DNA from: JAIRVZ01 sp031553755 | GTDB taxonomy: Bacteria > Bacteroidota > Bacteroidia > Bacteroidales > Azobacteroidaceae | Length of the DNA: 64,000 nucleotides | Direction: 5' to 3' | Assembly: GCA_031553755.1 (NCBI GenBank) | Contig: JAVBKZ010000039.1 | Coordinates: 1-64,000 of the forward strand | Part shown: positions 45,367 to 53,959 of the stretch, piece by piece | Layout: each line of letters opens with the position of its first letter | Position numbering within the stretch: position 1 is the first letter of the stretch | The notes under the pieces: model-generated | Seen by the model: only the letters and a program-made list of their open reading frames with translations | What the model was told of the DNA's origin: nothing | Databases searched by the model: none | Program-made: the position numbers and the translations under genes

Positions 45367-45377
45367 TAAAAAGTATC

Positions 45378-46805
45378 ATGAATAATTCAAATCAAAAAAT
45401 GACAAATTACAGATGGACGATTTGTATCCTCCTGTTTTTTGCAACTACAGTCAACTACCTCGACAGACAAGTACTGTCATTAACATGGGACGAATTTATT
45501 AAACCTGAATTTCACTGGAATGAAGATCATTATGGAACCATCGGTGGTATATTTTCATTAGTTTATGCCATCGGAATGTTATTTGCCGGCCGTTTTATTG
45601 ACTGGATGGGAAGTAAAAAAGGATTCCTTTGGGCAATTGGAGTTTGGTCAGTAGGAGCATGTATGCATGCGCTTTGCGGAGTGTTTACCGAAAGTCAAGT
45701 CGGGCTAAGTTCCGCGGCTGAATTGACACAAGCGACAGGAGCATTAGCAGTTACCATCGCGACAATAAGTATGTACGCGTTTATTGCCGCTCGTTGCGTG
45801 TTGGCAATCGGAGAAGCCGGAAACTTTCCCGCGGCGATTAAAGTTACAGCCGAATATTTTCCTAAAAAAGACAGGGCTTTCGCTACCAGTATCTTCAATG
45901 CCGGAGCTTCTATCGGCGCATTAATCGCCCCGGTTTCTATTCCTCCTTTAGCGAAAGTATTTGGTTGGGAAATGTCGTTTATTATTATTGGGCTATTAGG
46001 TTTTATCTGGATGGGATTTTGGGTATTTATGTATAAAAAACCAGAAGAATGCGCTAAGGTAAACTCAGCTGAATTGGCTTACATCCAACAAGATGCGAAA
46101 GAAGAACTAGAACAAAAAAATAATAAAGAAGAATCTGCACCTTTCATGCAATGCCTGAAATACAAACAAACATGGGCATTTGCTTTTGGTAAATTTATGA
46201 CTGACGGCGTTTGGTGGTTTTTCTTATTCTGGACCCCTTCTTATATCAATACCCAATTCGACATCAAAACTTCTGATCCTCTCGGAATGGGTCTGATATT
46301 TACACTTTATGCCATTACGATGCTGTCTATTTATGGAGGAAAATTGCCTACAATTATCATAAATAAAACGGGTAAAAATCCGTATGCGGCAAGAATGCAG
46401 GCCATGTTAATCTTTGCGTTTATTCCGTTAGTAGTATTGCTTGCTCAACCTTTAGGAACATTCTCTCCTTGGTTACCTATCATATTGATCGGATTAGGAG
46501 GAGCAGCGCATCAATCCTGGTCGGCCAATATTTTCTCTACAGTTGGAGACATGTTTCCTAAAAAAGCTATCGCGACCATTACCGGAATTGGCGGTATGGC
46601 CGGAGGTATCGGTTCTTTTATTCTACAAAAATCAGCAGGAAAATTATTTGTTCACGCAGGAGAAACCAATATGACTTTTATGGGATTCGAAGGCAAACCT
46701 GCCGGTTACTTCATTATTTTCTGTATTTGTGCTTTTGCTTACCTTGTTGGTTGGATTGTAATGAAAACATTGGTTCCGAAATATAAACCGATTACGGATT
46801 TGTAA
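45378..46805 (+). CDS. exuT: Hexuronate permease, MFS (ExuT-like)
   Basis: A 475-residue major-facilitator protein with 12 predicted helices. The ACS/phthalate-permease subfamily signature is clear: WTICILLFFATTVNYLDRQ at the start, then GRFIDWMGSKKGF in the first loop and RCVLAIGEAGNFPAAIKV. ExuT imports galacturonate and glucuronate with protons. The loop between helices 2 and 4 has an insertion (CGVFTESQVGLSSAAELTQA) seen in Bacteroidetes homologues. Operon context supports a uronate substrate. Confidence 0.9.
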   Translation: MNNSNQKMTNYRWTICILLFFATTVNYLDRQVLSLTWDEFIKPEFHWNEDHYGTIGGIFSLVYAIGMLFAGRFIDWMGSKKGFLWAIGVWSVGACMHALCGVFTESQVGLSSAAELTQATGALAVTIATISMYAFIAARCVLAIGEAGNFPAAIKVTAEYFPKKDRAFATSIFNAGASIGALIAPVSIPPLAKVFGWEMSFIIIGLLGFIWMGFWVFMYKKPEECAKVNSAELAYIQQDAKEELEQKNNKEESAPFMQCLKYKQTWAFAFGKFMTDGVWWFFLFWTPSYINTQFDIKTSDPLGMGLIFTLYAITMLSIYGGKLPTIIINKTGKNPYAARMQAMLIFAFIPLVVLLAQPLGTFSPWLPIILIGLGGAAHQSWSANIFSTVGDMFPKKAIATITGIGGMAGGIGSFILQKSAGKLFVHAGETNMTFMGFEGKPAGYFIIFCICAFAYLVGWIVMKTLVPKYKPITDL

Positions 46806-46810
46806 TATTA

Positions 46811-47404
46811 GTTAACAAGGAGTTAGAGGAAGTTAGAGGGAGTTACAAGAAGTTACAGGAAGTTAGAGGGAGTTAGAGGGAGTTAGAGGGAGTTAAACGA
46901 AGTTACAGGAATATTTTTATTAACCAAGTCCAAATTGTTTTTCATTATGAATAATAGGACCAAATCCTTTGAGGATTTATTAATGTGGCAAGAAGCGCAT
47001 AAAATTGTATTATTTGTTTATCAAGTCACAAAGCATTATCCTAAAGAAGAACAATTTGGATTGATATCTCAATTTCGGAGAGCAGTAGTATCTGTTCCTG
47101 CAAACATTGCAGAAGGTTATAAAAAAAGAGGTACAGCAGATAAATTAAGATTCATGAATATAGCTCAAGGGTCGTTGGAAGAATGCAGATATTATGTTAT
47201 TTTAAGTAACGATTTAGGTTTTATTTCAGAATTTGAAAAAATAGAACTTGAAAAATTAATATCAAAAACGAGTTATCTTCTAAATGCTTATTGTTCTTCA
47301 ATAATTAAAAATAAAGAATGTATTCAATGAAGTTCCTGTAACTCCTCGTAACTTCCTGTAACTTCCTGTAACTCCCTCTAACTCCCTCTAACTTCGTAAT
47401 AACT
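46811..47404. mobile_element. Inverted-repeat element carrying a four-helix-bundle gene (copy 2)
   Basis: The left arm (46811-46911) holds about ten 10-base units of the AGTTAGAGGG / AGTTACAGGA type. The right arm (47331-47404) holds about seven complementary units (AACTTCCTGT, AACTCCCTCT). One gene, 46947-47330, fills the loop, and its TGA stop touches the right arm. The element begins 5 bases after the exuT stop and ends 19 before uxaB. A solo arm of the same unit lies at 3736-3794. No transposase. Confidence 0.7.
46947..47330 (+). CDS. Four-helix-bundle protein (S23/Avd type), subfamily 2
   Basis: A 127-residue helical protein, start at the ATG at 46947 (an upstream TTG at 46935 is less likely). 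It is a classic S23-type member: KSFEDLLMWQEAHKIVLFVY, then FGLISQFRRAVVSVPANIAE, GYKKRG, FMNIAQGSLEECRYYVILSN and a last helix. It shares fold and family with the protein at 44204 but little sequence identity, so the two elements did not arise by a recent local duplication. No role in uronate metabolism is apparent. Confidence 0.92.
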   Translation: MNNRTKSFEDLLMWQEAHKIVLFVYQVTKHYPKEEQFGLISQFRRAVVSVPANIAEGYKKRGTADKLRFMNIAQGSLEECRYYVILSNDLGFISEFEKIELEKLISKTSYLLNAYCSSIIKNKECIQ

Positions 47405-47423
47405 CCTACTTAAAAACAAAAAA

Positions 47424-48857
47424 ATGAAAAATTTAGATAAAACAACAGTAAACAAACCGGAGCTTCCGGTAAAGATTCTCCAATTCGGAGAAGGAAATTT
47501 TTTGCGTGCATTCGTTGATTGGATGATCGACAAAGCTAACAACGCAGGAGTAATGAATCATGGCGTGGTTGCCGTTCAACCGATTGCTCAGGGATTGGCT
47601 GAAATGTTACGTAAACAAGATTGCATGTATCATGTATATCTCGAAGGAATCAAAGACAAACAACCGGTAAAGGAAATTTCTTTGGTAAAAAGCATTGTTG
47701 ACGCTTTGAATCCTTACGATGAATACGAAAAATACAAAGAAATCTTTTTGAGTTCTGAATTGGAAATGATTATTTCCAATACGACAGAAGCCGGAATTCG
47801 TTATGAAGAAGGAGACGACCTCAATGCTTGTCCTCCAAAATCGTTTCCTGCAAAAATGACCGCATTGTTACACCAACGCTATCAAAAATTCAATGGAGCT
47901 GCGGACAGAGGATTATTGATTATTTGTTGCGAATTAATTGAAGATAACGGCTCTACATTGCGTGAATACGTTTTGAAACATGCGGAATATAATAATCTTG
48001 GCGCAGATTTCATCAATTGGGTAAAAACAGCTTGCCATTTTTATGATACATTGGTTGACCGTATTGTACCGGGATTTCCACGTGAAACCATCAACGAAAT
48101 CAAAGCTGAAATCGGATTTGATGATAACTTGGTTGTAAAAGGCGAATATTTCCATGTTTGGGCTATTGGTGGAGACCCAATCATCAAAGAAAAATTGCCA
48201 TTGGATAAAGCCGGATTGAATGTGCTATTCATGGATGATATCCGTCCGTTCCGTGCTAAAAAAGTACGTATTCTGAATGGTGCCCACACTGCAATGGTTC
48301 AAGTAGCTATGCAACTGGGTTGCGAAACGGTGATGGATGCCTTCAATACTCCTTTGGTAGAAAAATATATCAATACAATGGTTGATTCGGAAGTCCTTCC
48401 GGGAATCGGAGAAGATATGACCGAATTACGTGCATTCTCAGCTAAAATCCTGGAACGTTTCTATAATCCGTATATCAAACATTATCTGAAAGATATTTCT
48501 TTGAACTCTTTGTCAAAATGGGAAGCTCGTGACTGGCCGACTGTGTGCGATAACAGCAAGAAATTAGGTAAATTAGCAAAGTTAACAACTTTCTCTTTTG
48601 CAAGTTTGTTGGTAATGTACAGCGGTAAATCAGAAGCTAAAAATTTTGTTCCGAACGATACTCCCGAATTTGTAGAATTTATTCAGAAAACTTTTGATGT
48701 GAATAACATTGAAGGTTGGGTAAATGGAATCGTAAACAACAGACAAATCTGGAGAGAAAACTTCTCGACTGTTCCCGGATTCACAGAAGCGGTCGTTGCT
48801 AATGTGAAAATGATTTTGGATAAGGGGATGAAAACATCACTCGAAAGTCTTATTTAG
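47424..48857 (+). CDS. uxaB: Tagaturonate reductase (altronate oxidoreductase)
   Basis: A 477-residue NADH-dependent enzyme that reduces D-tagaturonate to D-altronate. The nucleotide-binding start is VKILQFGEGNFLRAFVDWMI; further signs are ISNTTEAGIRYEEGD, FPAKMTALLHQRYQ, LLIICCELIEDNG and the conserved RPFRAKKVRILNGAHTAMV of mannitol-dehydrogenase-like long-chain reductases. No UxuB (mannonate branch) is seen, so galacturonate seems to be the main substrate. Confidence 0.95.
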   Translation: MKNLDKTTVNKPELPVKILQFGEGNFLRAFVDWMIDKANNAGVMNHGVVAVQPIAQGLAEMLRKQDCMYHVYLEGIKDKQPVKEISLVKSIVDALNPYDEYEKYKEIFLSSELEMIISNTTEAGIRYEEGDDLNACPPKSFPAKMTALLHQRYQKFNGAADRGLLIICCELIEDNGSTLREYVLKHAEYNNLGADFINWVKTACHFYDTLVDRIVPGFPRETINEIKAEIGFDDNLVVKGEYFHVWAIGGDPIIKEKLPLDKAGLNVLFMDDIRPFRAKKVRILNGAHTAMVQVAMQLGCETVMDAFNTPLVEKYINTMVDSEVLPGIGEDMTELRAFSAKILERFYNPYIKHYLKDISLNSLSKWEARDWPTVCDNSKKLGKLAKLTTFSFASLLVMYSGKSEAKNFVPNDTPEFVEFIQKTFDVNNIEGWVNGIVNNRQIWRENFSTVPGFTEAVVANVKMILDKGMKTSLESLI

Positions 48858-48936
48858 TTGAGAATTGAGAGTTGAGAGTTGAGAATGATTCGCTTGTCAT
48901 TTTAAACTCTCAATTCTCCATTCTCAACTCTCAATT
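48857..48936. repeat. Paired inverted element, 7-bp ATTGAGA / GTTGAGA family
   Basis: Left arm: GTTGAGA, ATTGAGA, GTTGAGA, GTTGAGA, ATG. Right arm: AACTCTCAATTCTCCATTCT then CAACTCTCAATT. It begins on the last base of the uxaB stop codon and ends 9 bases before the HIT gene ATG. Confidence 0.85.
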
Positions 48937-48945
48937 AATTTCACT

Positions 48946-49362
48946 ATGAATAACTGTTTATATTGCGAAAGAAACCAATTGCAAAAAGATTTAATGATCG
49001 AAATTTGTGATTTGAGTGTTTCGACTGTGTTTTTGTTCAAGGAACAAACATACAAAGGCAGATGTGTGGTAGCCTATAAAGACCACAATGTGGAACTTTA
49101 CGAATTGAATGATGCCGATTTATTGGCTTTTATGAAAGACGTTAACAATGTTGCAACAGCGATAAAGAGAGCATTCAACCCGGAAAAAATCAATTACGGA
49201 GCTTATTCCGATAAATTGAAGCACCTTCATATACATTTGGCTCCAAAATACATTGATGGACCGGATTTCGGAAGTACATTCACAATGAATCCTCAAAAAG
49301 TATATTTGGCTGACGAAGAATATGACGAGATGATTACTAAGATTAAAAATCAATTGCTGTAA
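48946..49362 (+). CDS. HIT-family (histidine triad) hydrolase
   Basis: A 138-residue nucleotide-binding protein. The histidine triad is HLHIHLAPK (His93, His95, His97). The N-terminal CLYCER suggests a zinc site with downstream His, as in HinT-like and FHIT-like proteins. Members hydrolyse nucleoside phosphoramidates, dinucleoside polyphosphates or nucleotide sugars; which one applies is unknown. It is tightly coupled to the pectinesterase gene (2 bases), the only operon junction with no inverted element. Confidence 0.88.
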   Translation: MNNCLYCERNQLQKDLMIEICDLSVSTVFLFKEQTYKGRCVVAYKDHNVELYELNDADLLAFMKDVNNVATAIKRAFNPEKINYGAYSDKLKHLHIHLAPKYIDGPDFGSTFTMNPQKVYLADEEYDEMITKIKNQLL

Positions 49363-49364
49363 TC

Positions 49365-52214
49365 ATGATTACAAATTTATTTCAAAAAACAGTATTCATT
49401 GCTGCGTTATTCTTCGTGGCAATGAATATTAATGCACAAAAGGGAAATACAGTATTGGCTGATTTTTCATTTTCTTCAGATCAAGTCAATACAGCTCCCG
49501 CTATGTTAGCAAATGCAGGATCCGAAACATCCATATCTCTTAATATTATTAGTCCGACAAATATTTCCGCCCGTTCAAAACAAGGTTATTCCTACGCGAT
49601 GAAGTGTAGTGGAATTGAATTATCCGGAAATTTGTCTGCTATCGGTTCTTTTGAATTGGCTGTTCAAAACGGAAGTAGTGGAAATGTGGCTACTTATACA
49701 GTTCAGGTCTGGGATGGAACCGCATGGGTTACTGCCGAAACCAAAGATTTGGCTGGCAATACGGATATGTTATATATTCCTTCTTCAATCATAACTAAAA
49801 GTGCTGCCAAAGTAAAAGTTACAAGTTCAAACTCCTCTTGGTTTTATGGGTTGAAAATATACAATAATACAACTGCTGATGGAGCTCCTGCTTTAGTTTC
49901 GGTTTCTCCGACTGAAAACAGCAATTTACCTTCAACCGGAGTTATCACATTACAATTTGATGAATTGGTAAAAGCTGGGACAGGTACTCCAACACTTGGA
50001 AACGCAACAATAAGCACCGTAAAATATGCAGGAAATCAAGTCATTATTGATTATGACGGATTTACCGCTGCGACCAATCCGTTAACCATACCTACTGGTT
50101 GTATTACGGATTATAGTGGTAACGCATTAGCGTCTAAAATAGAAAAAAATTATATTATAGATAATACTCCTCCGGCATTCGAATCTGCATCTCCCAAAAA
50201 CAATTCAACCATTCATATTGGAGATTTGGGAGAAGATACCCGCAAAATAAAACTTACTTTCAGTGAAGATATCAAGATAGGAACTGGAACTATTTTCTTT
50301 AATGGTGCAATTGTAACACCTTCTATATCAGGAAAAGTACTTACTATCAGCTATTCCGGATTGCCTTACAATGCGAATAATCAGCTGTCGATACCTGCAT
50401 CTTATATTCTTGATCTCTCAAATAATGTGATGGCTTCGCCTGTTACATTGAATTACATTACCGGGGCAAGAGATAATACCCCTCCTGTTCTTAATGTAAA
50501 ATCAATAACAGATAATGCTGTCAATCAGCCTATTGGCGGAGGTGTTTATCTGACTTTCGATGAAATTGTTATTCCTGGAACAGCTAAAGCTACAATTAAT
50601 GGCAATCCGGCAACGCTTTCAAATAGTGGAAATGTTATCGGAATCAACTATGCCAATTTGCCGTATTCATCGAATATTTCAATCGATTTACCAGCAGGAT
50701 GTGTTACTGATACTTGTGGCAATGCTTATGCCGGAACTTCTTTTTCTTTCACAACAGCAGCCAAAGCAAGTAAATCTTTCGACTTTATCGTGGCTAAAGA
50801 TGGTTCGGGCGATTATGATAAAATTCAAGACGCGGTAAATGCTGCAAATGGAACTTCCAGAACATTGATTTATGTGAAACCCGGCATATACAGCGAAAAA
50901 ATTGCCATACTAAAAGATAACATCAGTTTGATTGGAGAAGATGCTGATAAAGTAATCATTACTTGGAATGAGTGTGCTTCGACCTCAACGTTACAAACAG
51001 GCACAGGAATCAATTCAACAGGTACAGATGCTTCTTACACGATGTTAATCAAAGGAAATAATTTTTATGGAGAAAACTTTACCGTAAGAAATGATTATGA
51101 TTATAGAAATGGTACGGAAGCAAACAAACAGGCTGTTGCTTTGGAACATATAACAGGAGACAAACATGTGTTGAAAAATGTGAAAATGTATAGTTTCCAA
51201 GATACTTATTATCCGAAAACAGCAAATACACGCCAGTATTTGTATAATTGCTACATATTGGGAGGAACTGATTTTATTTTCGGAAGTGGGACGACTTTCA
51301 TAGACAATTCCCTTATTGATTGTTTTACCGGTGGACAGTATATTACTGCTGCATCCGACACACAAAAAGAATTTGGTATAATATTGAATAATTGCAATAT
51401 AAAATATGCAGATACCGCGGCAATTGGAACAAAACGGCAATTTTATTTGGGACGTCCGTGGAAAGCGCCCGCAAAAACATCCTATATCAACTGTTCTTTC
51501 GAATCCGGCTTGATTCAAAATGTAGGCTGGTCTGAATGGTCGGGAACAGATAACCATTTATATGCCTCATATTCAGAATATAACAGCAAATTACAAGAAG
51601 GTTCATCAATGGATATTTCCGGTCGCGTTGCATGGTCTAAACAATTGAATCAGAATGACGCTTCCCGTTACAATGCGGATAATGCTTTCAATTATGGAAC
51701 TTCCGGCACATGGAATCCGGTTCCATATATAACAACGCCTGCAGCGCCTTCAAATGTTAAGGTTAATTTTGGCAGCAGAGTTGTAACATGGACAGCATCA
51801 GAATTTGCAATTGGTTATCTCATTTTTAAAAATGGAAACTTATTGGACAAAACTATTGATTTGACCTGTACAGATCCTACCACGACAGCAAATGCCAATG
51901 ATAGTTATACAGTCAAAGCTTATAATGAATATGGCGCTTTAAGTGAGGCATCGGTTGCAAAACCTACAAACATCAAAAAGATTTCATTGGATAAGTCATT
52001 TTTGACATCTTCGGTTGTTTCGAACGAATTGTTGTTGATTAATCCCGAAAATCTGATTAAAATAGAAATTTTAGACTTAAACGGTAAACAGTTACAGTCT
52101 TCAGTTGTTTCAAATGAAATAATTTCAATATCATCCATCTCTAATGGAATGTTTTTTGCCAAAGCATATACGAAAAGCAGAGAAATAATGGTGGAGAAGA
52201 TAGTTAAACAGTAA
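49365..52214 (+). CDS. Secreted pectin methylesterase (CE8) with T9SS sorting domain
   Basis: A 949-residue multidomain surface enzyme. Signal peptide 1-24 (ending NINA); an N-terminal beta domain (25-170); three Big_5/SbsA-like Ig domains (about 175-470, for example LVSVSPTENSNLPSTGVITL); the CE8 beta-helix (about 472-790) starting FIVAKDGSGDYDKIQDAVNA; an FN3-like domain (795-870); and a T9SS sorting domain (875-949, IEILDLNGKQL, ISNGMFFAKAY). Catalytic residues are visible: the Gln-Asp in SFQDTYY (about 612), the nucleophile Asp in GGTDFIFG (about 633), and the Arg/Trp in GRPWK (about 695). It de-esterifies homogalacturonan outside the cell. The linker and sorting domain share a short repeat, SSVVSNE. 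Confidence 0.93.
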   Translation: MITNLFQKTVFIAALFFVAMNINAQKGNTVLADFSFSSDQVNTAPAMLANAGSETSISLNIISPTNISARSKQGYSYAMKCSGIELSGNLSAIGSFELAVQNGSSGNVATYTVQVWDGTAWVTAETKDLAGNTDMLYIPSSIITKSAAKVKVTSSNSSWFYGLKIYNNTTADGAPALVSVSPTENSNLPSTGVITLQFDELVKAGTGTPTLGNATISTVKYAGNQVIIDYDGFTAATNPLTIPTGCITDYSGNALASKIEKNYIIDNTPPAFESASPKNNSTIHIGDLGEDTRKIKLTFSEDIKIGTGTIFFNGAIVTPSISGKVLTISYSGLPYNANNQLSIPASYILDLSNNVMASPVTLNYITGARDNTPPVLNVKSITDNAVNQPIGGGVYLTFDEIVIPGTAKATINGNPATLSNSGNVIGINYANLPYSSNISIDLPAGCVTDTCGNAYAGTSFSFTTAAKASKSFDFIVAKDGSGDYDKIQDAVNAANGTSRTLIYVKPGIYSEKIAILKDNISLIGEDADKVIITWNECASTSTLQTGTGINSTGTDASYTMLIKGNNFYGENFTVRNDYDYRNGTEANKQAVALEHITGDKHVLKNVKMYSFQDTYYPKTANTRQYLYNCYILGGTDFIFGSGTTFIDNSLIDCFTGGQYITAASDTQKEFGIILNNCNIKYADTAAIGTKRQFYLGRPWKAPAKTSYINCSFESGLIQNVGWSEWSGTDNHLYASYSEYNSKLQEGSSMDISGRVAWSKQLNQNDASRYNADNAFNYGTSGTWNPVPYITTPAAPSNVKVNFGSRVVTWTASEFAIGYLIFKNGNLLDKTIDLTCTDPTTTANANDSYTVKAYNEYGALSEASVAKPTNIKKISLDKSFLTSSVVSNELLLINPENLIKIEILDLNGKQLQSSVVSNEIISISSISNGMFFAKAYTKSREIMVEKIVKQ

Positions 52215-52302
52215 ACAAGTTGACAAGTAGACGAGTTGACAAACTTTATTCAGAATCAGGTGTAAACCGCTTGTTTACTTGTATACTCGTTTACTTATCA
52301 AC
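52211..52302. repeat. Paired inverted element, 8-bp GTTGACAA / GTAGACGA family
   Basis: Left arm: GTAAACAA, GTTGACAA, GTAGACGA, GTTGACAA. Right arm: CTTGTTTA, CTTGTATA, CTCGTTTA, CTTATCAA. It overlaps the pectinesterase stop codon and ends 13 bases before the uxaA ATG. Same family as 36538-36611. Confidence 0.85.
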
Positions 52303-52315
52303 CAAAAAAAATAAT

Positions 52316-53803
52316 ATGAACAAGTATTTGAAAATCAATCCTTCCGACAATGTCTGTGTGGCTTTAGACATTTTAAATCCGGGAGATGTATTAAATGTCG
52401 ATGGAGTAGATATCAGTATAAAAAACGAGATTGAAACCGGACATAAGTTTGCCATTAAACCAATCAAAGAAAACGAAAACGTAATCAAGTATGGTTATCC
52501 GATTGGACATGCGATTCAAGACATAGAAGTCGGAGAACATGTTCATACACACAACATAAAGACAAACTTACACGATAATTTAACTTATGTTTATCGTCCG
52601 GTTGAATCAGTGTTGAATATTCCCAAAAGCGACCTGAAAATCAATGCATATAAAAGATACAACGGAGATGTCGGCATCCGCAACGAATTATGGATTGTTC
52701 CCACCGTTGGTTGTGTGAACGGACAAGCTCAAATGATTATCAATCGGGTGAAATCCGAGTTGGATGTTTCTCACATTGATGATGTCAGGGTATTTACTCA
52801 TAACTACGGTTGTTCGCAATTGGGAGACGACCATGTAAATACACAAAAAGCGTTGGCAGCTTTAGCTAAACATCCAAATGCAGGAGGTGTTTTGGTGCTT
52901 AGTTTAGGATGTGAAAACAATCAGCAATCAGCTTTCAAAAAAGTGATGGGAGAATGGGACCCGGAACGTCTTCGTTTTTTGATTTCTCAAGAAGTGGAAG
53001 ACGAAGTCGAAACAGGATTCCAAATGATGAAAGAATTGGTTGAACGCATGAAACAAGATAAAAGGGAAGAATTACCTCTTTCTTCTTTGAAAGTCGGATT
53101 GAAATGTGGTGGAAGTGACGGATTTTCCGGAATTACCGCTAATCCATTAGTCGGACGTTTCTCCGATTGGCTCATCGCTCAAGGAGGTTCGACAATTCTG
53201 ACCGAAGTTCCTGAAATGTTTGGTGCTGAAACCATTCTAATGGACCGTGCAATTAATACTGAAGTTTTCGATAAAACCGTCAGTCTGATAAATAATTTCA
53301 AAGAATATTTCCGCAAATTCGATCAGCCGATTTATGAAAATCCTTCGCCCGGAAACAAAGCCGGAGGTATCACTACCTTGGAAGATAAATCGCTCGGCTG
53401 TACTCAGAAAGGAGGAAACGCCGAAGTTGTTGATGTATTGGATTATTGCGAGCCCATCAAAACGAAAGGACTAAACTTGTTGAATGCTCCGGGAAACGAC
53501 TTAGTAGCTGCTTCATCATTAGCACTTTCAGGTTGTCAATTAGTGTTATTTACAACCGGAAGAGGAACGCCGTTTGGAAGTTTTGTCCCTACGATGAAAA
53601 TATCTACCAATTCAAAATTGTACAATTTTAAACACAACTGGATTGATTTCAACGCAGGCTCTTTGCTCGAAGGAGAAAGTATGGACAAAATTTCACAACG
53701 ATTTGCCGAATTCATCGTAGAAACAGCCAACGGTAAAAAACTGAAACACGAAGAAACCGGATTCAAAGAAATAGCTATTTTTAAAACAGGAGTGACGCTT
53801 TAG
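52316..53803 (+). CDS. uxaA: Altronate dehydratase
   Basis: A 495-residue enzyme that dehydrates D-altronate to KDG. N-terminal SAF domain (about 1-95; LKINPSDNVCVALDILNPGD, HAIQDIEVGEHVHTHN), then the catalytic part with RNELWIVPTVGCVNGQAQ, HNYGCSQLGDDH, LSLGCENNQ and GLKCGGSDGFSGITANP. The ATG at 52316 is chosen; the open frame starts at 52220 inside the repeat element and its 32 extra residues are translated repeat. It is the last gene of the operon. Confidence 0.96.
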   Translation: MNKYLKINPSDNVCVALDILNPGDVLNVDGVDISIKNEIETGHKFAIKPIKENENVIKYGYPIGHAIQDIEVGEHVHTHNIKTNLHDNLTYVYRPVESVLNIPKSDLKINAYKRYNGDVGIRNELWIVPTVGCVNGQAQMIINRVKSELDVSHIDDVRVFTHNYGCSQLGDDHVNTQKALAALAKHPNAGGVLVLSLGCENNQQSAFKKVMGEWDPERLRFLISQEVEDEVETGFQMMKELVERMKQDKREELPLSSLKVGLKCGGSDGFSGITANPLVGRFSDWLIAQGGSTILTEVPEMFGAETILMDRAINTEVFDKTVSLINNFKEYFRKFDQPIYENPSPGNKAGGITTLEDKSLGCTQKGGNAEVVDVLDYCEPIKTKGLNLLNAPGNDLVAASSLALSGCQLVLFTTGRGTPFGSFVPTMKISTNSKLYNFKHNWIDFNAGSLLEGESMDKISQRFAEFIVETANGKKLKHEETGFKEIAIFKTGVTL

Positions 53804-53959
53804 ATACATGAATGTTATTTGTTTCAAATTGGGCAATAAATGAATGTCTTGTTGAAGTAGTTGAAAACTACGCCGAACGCTTACGCCAGATTTCATTTTG
53901 TAAAACATTCAAATGGTTTACAATTGTTAATTCAAACATTTACTAAATAATTCAAAAAT

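Noticed and set aside
46811..46911. Tandem 10-bp units looked at first like a CRISPR array
   Set aside because: Units are only 10 bases, directly adjacent, without unique spacers, no cas genes are present, and a complementary arm lies at 47331-47404.
44177..47404. Classic insertion sequence or transposon
   Set aside because: No transposase, integrase or recombinase is encoded, and no clear target-site duplication was seen; the elements are described only as inverted-repeat units with a four-helix-bundle gene.
51045..51557. 170-codon frame on the minus strand inside the pectinesterase
   Set aside because: It is antisense to the conserved CE8 catalytic region and has a low-complexity, Cys/Ile-rich composition typical of a shadow frame.
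39561..53803. A diversity-generating retroelement, suggested by Avd-like proteins
   Set aside because: No reverse transcriptase and no template/variable repeat pair was found in the window, so only the fold relationship is mentioned.
53857..53871. Small hairpin GTAGTT-GAA-AACTAC between uxaA and maf
   Set aside because: The stem is only 6 bp in AT-rich DNA with no T run, and no tandem-unit arms are present, so it was not listed as terminator or element.
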